In this document: positions 1 to 6,693 of the stretch, one piece after another
How positions within the stretch are numbered: position 1 is the stretch's first letter
How the letters are laid out: every line of letters starts with the position of its first letter
Assembly: GCA_015494775.1 (NCBI GenBank)
Contig: WGAP01000014.1
Coordinates: 1 to 30,308 of the forward strand
Direction of reading: 5' to 3'
Length of the DNA: 30,308 bases
Origin: Flavobacteriales bacterium
GTDB lineage: Bacteria > Bacteroidota > Bacteroidia > Flavobacteriales > Flavobacteriaceae
Position numbers and translations under genes: made by a program
Notes under the pieces: generated by a model
Databases searched by the model: none
Seen by the model: only the letters and a program-made list of their open reading frames with translations
What the model was told of the DNA's origin: nothing

Positions 1-108
1 TTTGAAATGACGGTGTATCATAGCGTAACCGGCGAGGAAAAACATATAACCGGCGGGCATTTTAATATCAATTTGGATAAATTGCATGAATACGGTGTAA
101 TTCAATAG
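1..108 (+). CDS. C-terminal end of a tandem lipoprotein copy (partial, copy 1)
   Basis: The frame is open from base 1 to a TAG at 106-108 and gives 35 residues. They match the last 35 residues of the third copy (1386-1493), and at the DNA level I see only one base difference between the two stretches. The gene is therefore the 3' end of another member of the array, with its 5' part outside the window. It shares the conserved C-terminal segment ending NINLDKLHEYGVIQ. Function is unknown; it should be a surface lipoprotein like its neighbours. Confidence 0.85.
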   Translation, partial: FEMTVYHSVTGEEKHITGGHFNINLDKLHEYGVIQ

Positions 109-129
109 GAACGGAGATCCCGTTATATA

Positions 130-160
130 CCCCGCCCGGCTGTGGCCGGGTGGGATTTTT
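130..160 (+). terminator. Rho-independent terminator after copy 1
   Basis: A GC-rich stem (CCCGCCCGGC / GCCGGGTGGG, loop TGTG) is followed by ATTTTT. The same hairpin type recurs after each array member, so each copy appears to be its own transcription unit. Confidence 0.7.
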
Positions 161-224
161 AACACGATAAAACATCCTGTAATTTGGAATAATTTTTGCT
201 GCAATTTCATAAAAATGTACAATA

Positions 225-794
225 ATGAAAACAATAAAAATTTTATTGGCCATTTTTGCATTGTCCCTTACATTAAATTCCTGTAAGGACAAACTAAACC
301 AAAACATAGGTGATGACGGCCTGCCCCATGGTGAAAATACTTTATATTATTATGTGGACGGGCAATTGGTTATTCCGGAGACTAAGCATTCGGGAATATA
401 TACATTACATGCCATAGCATATGGTAGATGTTCCGACTCTGCACGACATATTATTCTACATGATAGTAATCATTTGTGGTTTCGAATATATGACGAGCAC
501 ATTGTCGAAGGATCACATCCATTTAGCCAGGCCACATATGATTATTGTAGGGCTCCCATTGGAACGTTTGCTTTTATAGGAATTAAACAAACAGATCCTG
601 ATGGTGTTGTAAGAACCTATCGTTGGTACACGCACCCCGGCTCAGGATATATCCGCTTTGATTATGTGTCGCCGGACAAGCGAAAGTTTAAGGGTACTTT
701 TGAAATGACGGTGTATCATAGCGTAACCGGCGAGGAAAAACATATAACCGACGGGCATTTCAATATCAATTTAAATACTTTACCCAAAGATTAA
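225..794 (+). CDS. Tandem surface lipoprotein (copy 2), function unknown
   Basis: 189 aa. The N-terminus is a signal peptide MKTIKILLAIFALSLTLNSC with lipobox LNSC and Cys20, followed by KDKLNQ, so an SpII lipoprotein anchored in the inner or outer membrane is expected. Residues 1-39 are identical to the next copy, residues about 40-120 differ, and the C-terminal part (KQTDPDGVVRTY onward) is nearly identical again. The C-terminal pattern, a predicted beta-rich stretch with GTFEMTV and ITDGHFNINL, resembles small Bacteroidota lipoproteins of the DUF6252 kind; I am not certain of that link. The leader is shared with copy 3; I found no clean TTTG/TAnnTTTG promoter. A terminator follows at 812. 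Confidence 0.85.
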   Translation: MKTIKILLAIFALSLTLNSCKDKLNQNIGDDGLPHGENTLYYYVDGQLVIPETKHSGIYTLHAIAYGRCSDSARHIILHDSNHLWFRIYDEHIVEGSHPFSQATYDYCRAPIGTFAFIGIKQTDPDGVVRTYRWYTHPGSGYIRFDYVSPDKRKFKGTFEMTVYHSVTGEEKHITDGHFNINLNTLPKD

Positions 795-811
795 TAATAA
801 TATTCATTATT

Positions 812-845
812 CCCACCCGGAAACATTGGCCGGGTGGGATTTTTA
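812..845 (+). terminator. Rho-independent terminator after copy 2
   Basis: Stem CCCACCCGG / CCGGGTGGG with loop AAACATTGG, followed by ATTTTTAA. The right arm and everything after it match the corresponding region after copy 1. Confidence 0.75.
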
Positions 846-908
846 ACACGATAAAACATCCTGTAATTTGGAATAATTTTTGCTGCAATTTCATGAAAAT
901 GTACAATA

Positions 909-1493
909 ATGAAAACAATAAAAATTTTATTGGCCATTTTTGCATTGTCCCTTACATTAAATTCCTGTAAGGACAAACTAAACCAAAACATAGGTGATGA
1001 CGGCCTGCCCCATGGTGAAAATACCATGTATTATTATGTGGATGGGAAATTAGTAATTCCTAAAACTCGATATGCCGGTGAACATATCAAATATGCTATT
1101 GGTTATAGATATTGTGTTTCGATTAGTCCACATGCCGGTTGGTTGATTTTAGTGGATTCAAATAAGTTAAGGATTATGATATCTGATATAAGTGAAGGGC
1201 GTCATGAATTTCATCAAGCCCATTACGATTTATGCAATATCCCTGATGGCACCTGCGCATTCTTGGATGTTAAACAAACCGACCCGGACGGTGTAGTAAG
1301 AACCTATCCCTGGTACACCCGTCCCGGCTCGGGCTATATCCGGTTTACTTATGTGTCGCCGGACAAGCGGAAGTTTAAGGGCACTTTTGAAATGACGGTG
1401 TATCATAGCGTAACCGGCGAGGAAAAACATATAACTGGCGGGCATTTTAATATCAATTTGGATAAATTGCATGAATACGGTGTAATTCAATAG
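909..1493 (+). CDS. Tandem surface lipoprotein (copy 3), function unknown
   Basis: 194 aa, the last member of the array. The signal peptide and lipobox (LNSC, Cys20) are the same as in copy 2. The central part (about residues 40-120) has diverged: it carries different residues, small length changes and different cysteine positions (RYCVS, DLCNIP, GTCAF). The C-terminal 60 or so residues are again almost the same, but the very end differs (DKLHEYGVIQ, shared with copy 1, against NTLPKD in copy 2). Constant ends with a variable centre suggest either gene conversion at the ends or diversifying change in the exposed centre. The molecular role is unknown. Confidence 0.85.
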   Translation: MKTIKILLAIFALSLTLNSCKDKLNQNIGDDGLPHGENTMYYYVDGKLVIPKTRYAGEHIKYAIGYRYCVSISPHAGWLILVDSNKLRIMISDISEGRHEFHQAHYDLCNIPDGTCAFLDVKQTDPDGVVRTYPWYTRPGSGYIRFTYVSPDKRKFKGTFEMTVYHSVTGEEKHITGGHFNINLDKLHEYGVIQ

Positions 1494-1513
1494 GAACGGA
1501 GATCCCGTTATAT

Positions 1514-1545
1514 ACCCCGCCCGGCTGTGGCCGGGTGGGGGTTTA
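1514..1545 (+). terminator. Terminator between convergent lipoprotein array and ldcA
   Basis: Stem CCCCGCCCGGC / GCCGGGTGGGG with loop TGTG, followed by GTTTATATGTTT on the plus strand. It sits between the array and the end of ldcA, which is convergent, and may act in both directions, although the minus-strand side lacks a good T-run. A 12-bp palindrome (GTTTGTACAAAC, 1549-1560) follows directly and touches the ldcA stop codon. Confidence 0.55.
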
Positions 1546-1559
1546 TATGTTTGTACAAA

Positions 1560-2477
1560 CTATTGTTTCATTGTCAAACGCCACCCGCCTTCGTTCCGGC
1601 TAATGCGATGTTCCGCGCCCAAAATCAAGGGATAATTTTCGGGTACATGTCCGGCGGGGAAGTTGAAAAAGACGGGATAATTGCGTCCGGCAGTCAATTG
1701 GCGAACAATTTGCTTGACGGTGAAGGGAAAAGGCGGGTCATCGTGCCGGATGTCGGTAAATTTCCCGACAAGCAAACCGGCCAAATTTTTCAATGCACCG
1801 GCCGAATCCAGCATGCGAAACAGCCGGTCAACGGCATAAAGGTGTTCGCCTACATCTTCCAGGAAAAGGATTTTTCCGTCAAAATCAAATCCGCTTCCGC
1901 ACATGGATGCCAAAGTGGCCAAATTGCCGCCGGTGAGTATGCCTTGGATTTCGCGGCTATGCAGGTTCATGCTGTCGTGCGGAAATTCCACAGGCGGTTT
2001 TTTGCCGAAAAGCAAATCAAAAAAATGGTTACGAACCCGCGACGGTTGTTCGTCGTTCAGGTTTACGGGCATCCAAGCGTGAAGGGATTGAAATCCTATC
2101 CGGTGGAGCAAAGTATGGAAAACCGTTATATCCGAAAAACCGGCCAACCATTTGGGATTTTTTTTAAAGCCCGTCCAGTCCAAGCGTCCGGCGATGCGAA
2201 TGCTTCCGTAGCCGCCGCGCAAGGCCCAAATCATCCGGCATTGCGGATCATCCAAGGCGATTTGCAGGGCTTGGAGACGCTCTTCGTCGGTGCCGGCCAA
2301 ACTTCCCAAGTTTTCGTAGGCCTGCGGGGCAACATGCGGCTGCAATCCGTAGCTATTGAGCAGGGCTACGGCCCGGTCGATAACGGCCGGGTCGTGCAAA
2401 GCACCGGCCGGGGCCACAAGGCATACCTTGTCGCCCCGGCGAAGGAAAGGCGGTGCTACGAACTTGCGGTTTTTCAT
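1560..2477 (-). CDS. ldcA: LD-carboxypeptidase, peptidase family S66 (muramoyltetrapeptide carboxypeptidase)
   Basis: 305 aa. Family S66 enzymes remove the terminal D-Ala from muropeptide tetrapeptides during cytoplasmic murein recycling. The expected Ser-Glu-His set is visible: Ser115 in LAGFSDIT, Glu207 in FLEDVGE and His277 in PAGHVPEN, in the order and spacing of known LdcA proteins. The open frame extends upstream to 2546, but the start at 2477 is preferred: its ATG overlaps the ppdK stop as ATGA, which implies translational coupling, and MKNRKFVAPPFLRRGDKV matches a normal S66 N-terminus. There is no signal peptide, which fits a cytoplasmic enzyme. The long plus-strand open frame across it is a shadow. 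Confidence 0.92.
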   Translation of the reverse strand: MKNRKFVAPPFLRRGDKVCLVAPAGALHDPAVIDRAVALLNSYGLQPHVAPQAYENLGSLAGTDEERLQALQIALDDPQCRMIWALRGGYGSIRIAGRLDWTGFKKNPKWLAGFSDITVFHTLLHRIGFQSLHAWMPVNLNDEQPSRVRNHFFDLLFGKKPPVEFPHDSMNLHSREIQGILTGGNLATLASMCGSGFDFDGKILFLEDVGEHLYAVDRLFRMLDSAGALKNLAGLLVGKFTDIRHDDPPFPFTVKQIVRQLTAGRNYPVFFNFPAGHVPENYPLILGAEHRISRNEGGWRLTMKQ

Positions 2478-5206
2478 TGTTTTTTGTGCCGTATGCTGGC
2501 TTGTGCGGCCGCGAGCCGAGCGATGGGCACGCGGAAAGGCGAACAACTCACATAGTGCAACCCCACGCGGTCGAAGAAATCGATGGATGTGGGTTCGCCA
2601 CCGTGTTCACCGCAAATACCCAGCGAAATGTCCGGTCGTGTTTGCTTACCTTTGCGCACGGCCGTTTCCACCAATTGACCGACGCCGTTTTGGTCCAATT
2701 TTTCGAACGGGTCGGATTTGAGCAGTCCTTTTTCCTTGTAGATTTTGAGGAATTTACCCGCATCGTCGCGCGAAAATCCGAAGGTCATTTGCGTGAGGTC
2801 GTTGGTGCCGAAGGAGAAGAATTCGGCGGGTTCGGCAATTTCGTCGGCCGTAACGGCGGCCCGCGGAATTTCGATCATGGTGCCGATTTTGTAATCGATT
2901 TCCACGCCGTATTCGTCGAACACTTTGCGGGCCGTGGCTTCGATGATACGGCGTTGCATTTCCATTTCGGACTTCATGCTTACCAGCGGCACCATAATTT
3001 CGGGCCGTGCGTCAATGCCGCGTTTGCGCAGGTTGAGGGCGGCTTCGAGGATGGCGCGGGTTTGCATTTCGGTAATTTCGGGATAGGTATTGCCCAGGCG
3101 GCAACCGCGATGGCCCAGCATGGGGTTGAATTCGGAAAGTTCTTCCACCTTGCGCTTGATTTCGTCGATGCTTACGCCCATGGCTTCGGCCATTTCGCGT
3201 TGGCCTTCTTCGTCGTGCGGAACAAATTCGTGCAGCGGCGGGTCGAGCAGTCGCACCGTTACCGGATAGCCCTGCATGGCTTCGAAAATACCTTCGAAGT
3301 CGGCCCGTTGCATAGGTAGGAGTTTATCCAGGGCTTTGCGGCGACCGGCTTCGTCTTCGGCCAGGATCATTTCGCGCATGGCAATGATTTTGTCGCCTTC
3401 GAAAAACATGTGTTCGGTACGGCAGAGGCCGATACCTTTGGCGCCGAATTTGCGGGCCACCGAAGCATCGTGCGGTGTGTCGGCATTGGTGCGTACATAC
3501 ATGCGGGCATGTTTATCGGCCAGGTCCATCAGCCGGGCAAAGGCGGCATCCAATTCGGCATCCACCGTTTCGATTTTACCTTCGAACACTTCGCCCGTGG
3601 AACCGTTGAGCGAAATCCAATCGCCTTCTTTAAGTTCGATGTCTCCCACTTTGATGGTGCGTGTTTTGTAGTCGATGTCCAGTTCGCCGGCACCGGCCAC
3701 GCAGGTTTTGCCCATACCGCGGGCCACCACGGCGGCGTGGGAGGTCATTCCGCCGCGGGCGGTCAGGATGCCGTTGGCTGCATGCATGCCGGCCAGGTCT
3801 TCGGGCGAAGTTTCGATGCGTACCAAAATAACATCTTCGCCTTGGGCCGCCAGTTTTTCGGCTTCATCGGCAAAGAACACGATTTTGCCCGTGGCGGCGC
3901 CCGGCGAAGCCGGCAAGCCCTTGGTAATGACGCGGGCCCGGCTCATTTTGTCGCGGTTGAACACCGGATGCAGGAGTTCGTTCAGTTTTTCGGGGTCCAC
4001 GCGCATCAGGGCTTCTTCTTCGGTAATCAGGCCTTCGTCCAACATGTCCATGGCGATTTTGACCATGGCCAAGCCGGTTCGTTTGCCGTTGCGCGTTTGC
4101 AGGAGCCATAATTTACCTTCCTGAATGGTAAATTCCATATCCTGCATATCGCGGTAGTGTTGTTCCAAGCGGTGTTGGATGTCGTACAGTTGCTTGTAAA
4201 TGTCGGGCATGGTTTCTTCGAGCGAAGGATATTTGGCTTTGCGTTCCTCTTCGCTGATGCCTTGCATGCGGGCCCAGCGGCGTGACCCTTCGAGGGTGAT
4301 TTGCTGCGGCGTGCGTACGCCGGCCACCACATCTTCGCCTTGGGCATTGATCAGGTATTCGCCGTTAAAGATTTTTTCGCCCGTGGCCGCATCGCGCGTG
4401 AATGCCACGCCGGTGGCCGAGTGGTTGCCCATATTGCCGAACACCATGGCTTGCACATTGACGGCGGTACCCCAGTCGTGCGGGATGCCGTTGAGTTCGC
4501 GATAGGTAATGGCGCGTTCGTTGTTCCAACTGCGGAACACGGCCAAGATGGCTTCCCAGAGTTGTTCCCAAGGGTCATCGGGAAAATCTTTGCCCGTTTG
4601 TTCCTTGATGGCTTGCTTGAAGGCCTTGACCAGGTATTTGAGGTCGTCGGTGGTCATGTCGGTGTCGGAGGTGTAGCCCTTTTCTTCTTTGAGCCGGTCC
4701 ATAATGGCTTCGAAAGGGTCGATGTCTTCCTTGGATTCGGGTTTCATGCCCAGCACCACATCGCCGAACATTTGTACGAAGCGCCGGTAGGAATCCCAGG
4801 CGAAACGTTCGTTGCCCGTTTTGCGGGCCAGGCCTTCGACGGTCCGGTCGTTCAATCCCAAATTGAGCACCGTATCCATCATACCCGGCATGGACACGCG
4901 CGCGCCGGAGCGGACCGACAAAAGCAGCGGATTTTCGGGGTCGCCGAAACGGGCGCCCATGTCTTGCTCAACCATGCGGATGGCTTCTTCCACTTCGGGG
5001 CGAAGCAACCGGATGATTTTATCGCGACCTAATTTTTCGTATTCGGTACTTACTTCGGTGGTGATGGTAAAACCCGGCGGTACGGGAACGCCGATGCGGC
5101 GCATTTCGGCCAGGTTGGCCCCTTTTCCACCCAAAAGATTTCGCATGCCGGCGTTACCGTCCACGCGTTGCGAAGTAAAAACATAAACTCGTTTTTCCTT
5201 ACTCAT
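2474..5206 (-). CDS. ppdK: Pyruvate, phosphate dikinase
   Basis: 910 aa, the usual size for PPDK or slightly longer. It interconverts pyruvate + ATP + Pi and phosphoenolpyruvate + AMP + PPi, joining glycolysis and gluconeogenesis. The N-terminal nucleotide-binding domain has LLGGKGANLAEM and SVRSGARVSMPGMMDTVLNL. The central phosphohistidine domain has GGMTSHAAVVARGMGK with the swivelling His490. The C-terminal PEP/pyruvate barrel has FGTNDLTQMTFG and SLGICGEHGG with catalytic Cys865. The ATG at 5206 is the only good start. The gene is first in an operon with ldcA (4-bp overlap). A clear TTTG/TAnnTTTG promoter was not found in the 120 bp upstream, where repeat copy A begins. Confidence 0.97.
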   Translation of the reverse strand: MSKEKRVYVFTSQRVDGNAGMRNLLGGKGANLAEMRRIGVPVPPGFTITTEVSTEYEKLGRDKIIRLLRPEVEEAIRMVEQDMGARFGDPENPLLLSVRSGARVSMPGMMDTVLNLGLNDRTVEGLARKTGNERFAWDSYRRFVQMFGDVVLGMKPESKEDIDPFEAIMDRLKEEKGYTSDTDMTTDDLKYLVKAFKQAIKEQTGKDFPDDPWEQLWEAILAVFRSWNNERAITYRELNGIPHDWGTAVNVQAMVFGNMGNHSATGVAFTRDAATGEKIFNGEYLINAQGEDVVAGVRTPQQITLEGSRRWARMQGISEEERKAKYPSLEETMPDIYKQLYDIQHRLEQHYRDMQDMEFTIQEGKLWLLQTRNGKRTGLAMVKIAMDMLDEGLITEEEALMRVDPEKLNELLHPVFNRDKMSRARVITKGLPASPGAATGKIVFFADEAEKLAAQGEDVILVRIETSPEDLAGMHAANGILTARGGMTSHAAVVARGMGKTCVAGAGELDIDYKTRTIKVGDIELKEGDWISLNGSTGEVFEGKIETVDAELDAAFARLMDLADKHARMYVRTNADTPHDASVARKFGAKGIGLCRTEHMFFEGDKIIAMREMILAEDEAGRRKALDKLLPMQRADFEGIFEAMQGYPVTVRLLDPPLHEFVPHDEEGQREMAEAMGVSIDEIKRKVEELSEFNPMLGHRGCRLGNTYPEITEMQTRAILEAALNLRKRGIDARPEIMVPLVSMKSEMEMQRRIIEATARKVFDEYGVEIDYKIGTMIEIPRAAVTADEIAEPAEFFSFGTNDLTQMTFGFSRDDAGKFLKIYKEKGLLKSDPFEKLDQNGVGQLVETAVRKGKQTRPDISLGICGEHGGEPTSIDFFDRVGLHYVSCSPFRVPIARLAAAQASIRHKKQ

Positions 5207-5326
5207 GACAACAATATTTTTTATCCCGTGTAAATTATGACATTATTTTGACGAAAAACTGAAAAATATCAGTTTCGCATATTTCCTTCGGAGCGGCGGT
5301 GGTATAAGGGAAAGATGTGGATTTTC

Positions 5327-5757
5327 GGGGCGCCCCGGCGGACGCGTTCGGGGCCCCGCCGGCGCGCTGCCGCGCACCGCGGCGGGGCCACGGGTTCCGC
5401 TTCGGGACGGAGGAGCGCCCTCGTGGAACCCCGTTTCCTCACGGCGTTGCAGCAAGCATAAAATGTCGGATAAGTCGAAGTTATTTTTGTCGAGAACAAA
5501 GCTGGCAATCCGAAGGCATAGCCGTAGCTATGACGAGGGTTGTCAATGCCGTTATCGGCAAAAAGAACGAGACTTGGTGTGAAGGTTTTATGCTTGCTGC
5601 AACGCCAGGCGCCGCCGTCGGGCTGTCCGCTAAAATGCGCAGGCGGCCCGCTCTTGCCCTGCGAGCGTGGCGGACGTGGCTTCCGCCGGTCGCCCCGCCG
5701 CCACGGCAGGCCTGCGGCGCGCCGCCCACGCATAACCGCTTCCATCCCTGGCGCGGA
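5327..5757 (+). repeat. GC-rich intergenic repeat family, copy A (interrupted)
   Basis: It starts with the 5' box GGGGCGCCCC, carries the middle box GGGCTGTCCGCTAAAATGCG at 5620-5639 and the GTCGCCCCGCCGCC segment with GGCAGGCCTGCGGC, and ends with the 3' box ATAACCGCTTCCATCCCTGG at 5732-5751. Copies B and C share all these boxes in the same order. Copy A is split by the 164-bp element at 5443-5606. Many short GC hairpins lie between the boxes. Strand is given by the direction 5' box to 3' box. Confidence 0.75.
5443..5606. mobile_element. MITE-like element with 21-bp perfect terminal inverted repeats
   Basis: The left end GGCGTTGCAGCAAGCATAAA (21 bp with the next A, 5443-5463) is exactly repeated in inverted form at 5586-5606. 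The 164-bp element lies inside repeat copy A. The flanks (CTCAC before, AGGCGCC after) join into a sequence matching uninterrupted copy B (TTCACTTGGCGCC near 15644), so B shows an apparent empty site. It has no transposase gene, so if mobile it would be moved in trans. No clear target duplication is seen. The interior is itself partly palindromic around GCATAGCCGTAGCTATGACG. Confidence 0.6.
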
Positions 5758-5798
5758 TTTAGTTATGAGTTTTGAGTTCTTAGTTTTGAGTTGCTTTT

Positions 5799-5995
5799 TA
5801 TCGAAGCGACCGTGTTGATGGCCGGTGCCTTCGATACACTGCGCCTTCGGCGCAGCACTCAGGCACCTGTTTTGGCAGTCGCTGAGTGATTTTTGCGTAG
5901 CAAAAATTGTATCGAAGCGACCGAATTGAACGGCCGGGGCTTCGATACACTGCTCACTGCGTTTGCAGCACTCAGCCGCCGGCCTTCGGTGCATT
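5799..5995. repeat. Nested hairpin repeats (TATCGAAG / CTTCGATA type)
   Basis: Two units of about 65-70 bp begin at 5799 and 5909 with TATCGAAGCGACCG and continue to CTTCGATACACTGC, a GC hairpin, and GCAGCACTCAG. Between them lies the inverse form CTGAGTG - hairpin TTTTTGCGTAGCAAAAA - TGTATCGAAG. Each unit folds on itself (TATCGAAG with CTTCGATA), giving a row of stem-loops. No coding function is seen. Confidence 0.6.
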
Positions 5996-6089
5996 CTGCC
6001 TTAGTTGGGATATCGGGCGCTATGGTTGTTCCGCTATTGTAAACATGGTAGGCGGGTTGTAATGCCATTCAGTTGTTCCGTTCCGCCCA

Positions 6090-6115
6090 TAGAGATGCGA
6101 TGCATCGCGTCTCTA
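6090..6115. repeat. REP-like palindrome 1
   Basis: TAGAGATGCGATGCATCGCG followed by TCTCTA forms a near-perfect 26-bp palindrome with one G-T mismatch pair. The sister palindrome lies 38 bp further on. Confidence 0.6.
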
Positions 6116-6153
6116 CATCAACAAACATTGTGGGCGATTTATTTTTTTGCCCG

Positions 6154-6180
6154 TAGAGATGCCCAATTTGGGCGTCTCTA
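6154..6180. repeat. REP-like palindrome 2
   Basis: TAGAGATGCCCAATTTGGGC followed by GTCTCTA has the same outer arms (TAGAGATG / CGTCTCTA) as palindrome 1 but a different core, so the outer arms are the conserved part. Confidence 0.6.
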
Positions 6181-6252
6181 TAAATGGTTTAAATATCCGA
6201 ATATCAACAAAATAAATAAAAAGGCGAAACCGCCTTGCGGGTTCGCCGGTCG

Positions 6253-6468
6253 CCGAGGAAACCGCAGGGTTCCGAGGCCTGCGAGGAGACCGACAGGGCT
6301 CCGAAGCACGCGAAGGCAGACGCCGCCCGTAGCAAAGGCGAAGGGCGGCCGGCTGCCTGAGCCGCGAAGCGAGACCGAAGGGCTCGCGAAGCCGCGAAAC
6401 AAGACAAGCGCCGCCGCTTGCAAGGCGCGCCGGCTTGTGGAGCCGCGCAGGGAGACAAGGGGGCGCCG
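6253..6468 (+). repeat. Degenerate purine-rich tandem array
   Basis: About six imperfect units follow the pattern CGAGGAGACCGACAGGGCTC / CGAAGCGAGACCGAAGGGCT, with a 28-30 nt basic period. Two units are widened by extra GC hairpins, for example around GCCGCCCGTAGC and GCGCCGCCGCTTGC. The plus strand is strongly purine-biased. A small stem (GGCGAAACC / GGGTTCGCC) precedes it at about 6222-6247. Nothing coding is recognised. Confidence 0.5.
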
Positions 6469-6615
6469 GCCCGCGCGACAGCGCGGAGCCGGCGGCGCAA
6501 AAAACGGCGGTTTGTTCGGCTAAGGCGTGGATTACGGTAAATCCCGCATCAAAACATTTGCCGCTATAATTTTTGCGCCGCCGGCCGCGGAGCTTTGCTC
6601 CGCGCCGGCGCCCCC
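6459..6615. repeat. Inverted cassette with structured 45-bp arms
   Basis: The left arm (6459-6503) runs GGGGGCGCCGGC, inner hairpin, CCGGCGGCGCAAAAA. The right arm (6570-6615) is its inverse, TTTTTGCGCCGCCGGC, inner hairpin (CGCGGAGC / GCTCCGCG), GCCGGCGCCCCC. The outer 12 bp and inner 16 bp are exact inverted matches, and each arm has its own hairpin. About 66 bp of ordinary sequence lies between the arms. Confidence 0.55.
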
Positions 6616-6633
6616 GACGGCTCCCGGAGCACA

Positions 6634-6667
6634 CAAAAAACATCCGCTCCCTGCAAAGGAACGGATG
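6634..6667 (-). terminator. Rho-independent terminator of nrdJ
   Basis: Read on the minus strand: CATCCGTTCC, loop TTTGCAG, GGAGCGGATG, then TTTTTTGTG. It lies 27 bp after the nrdJ stop and is a textbook stem with a T-run. Confidence 0.8.
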
Positions 6668-6693
6668 CTAAATTTATGGATCAGGTCAACGCA

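Larger units (their letters stand above)
1..1545 (+). repeat. Tandem gene duplication array (unit about 684 bp)
   Basis: Start codons of the two complete copies are 684 bp apart (225 and 909), and the window opens inside an earlier copy. The segment from the terminator's right arm through the leader and about the first 39 codons (about 148-342 and 832-1026) is almost identical in both units. The 3' coding ends are also almost identical, while the middle of the genes differs strongly. The array probably extends upstream of base 1. Direct repeats of this kind are prone to recombination, so copy number may vary between strains (inference). Confidence 0.85.
5207..6693. other. Gene-free intergenic region packed with repeats
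   Basis: About 1.5 kb between the 5' end of ppdK and the 3' end of nrdJ. I see no credible gene: the open frames in it lack recognisable proteins and run through hairpin-rich DNA. It holds GC-rich repeat copy A, an inverted-repeat insertion, nested hairpins, two palindromes, a degenerate tandem array, an inverted cassette and the nrdJ terminator, each listed separately. About 5208-5326 is the AT-rich ppdK leader. The stretch 6000-6089 shows nothing I can name. Confidence 0.7.

Noticed and set aside
1527..2555. 342-aa open frame on the plus strand
   Set aside because: It is antisense to ldcA, whose catalytic residues and ATGA overlap with ppdK are clear; the plus-strand frame has no recognisable domain.
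5269..5994. 241-aa open frame in the ppdK-nrdJ gap
   Set aside because: It runs through repeat A, its insertion and hairpins, with no known protein features; open by GC bias.
5799..6180. CRISPR array
   Set aside because: Repeats here are palindromic, of unequal spacing and not separated by unique spacers of one size; no cas genes are near.
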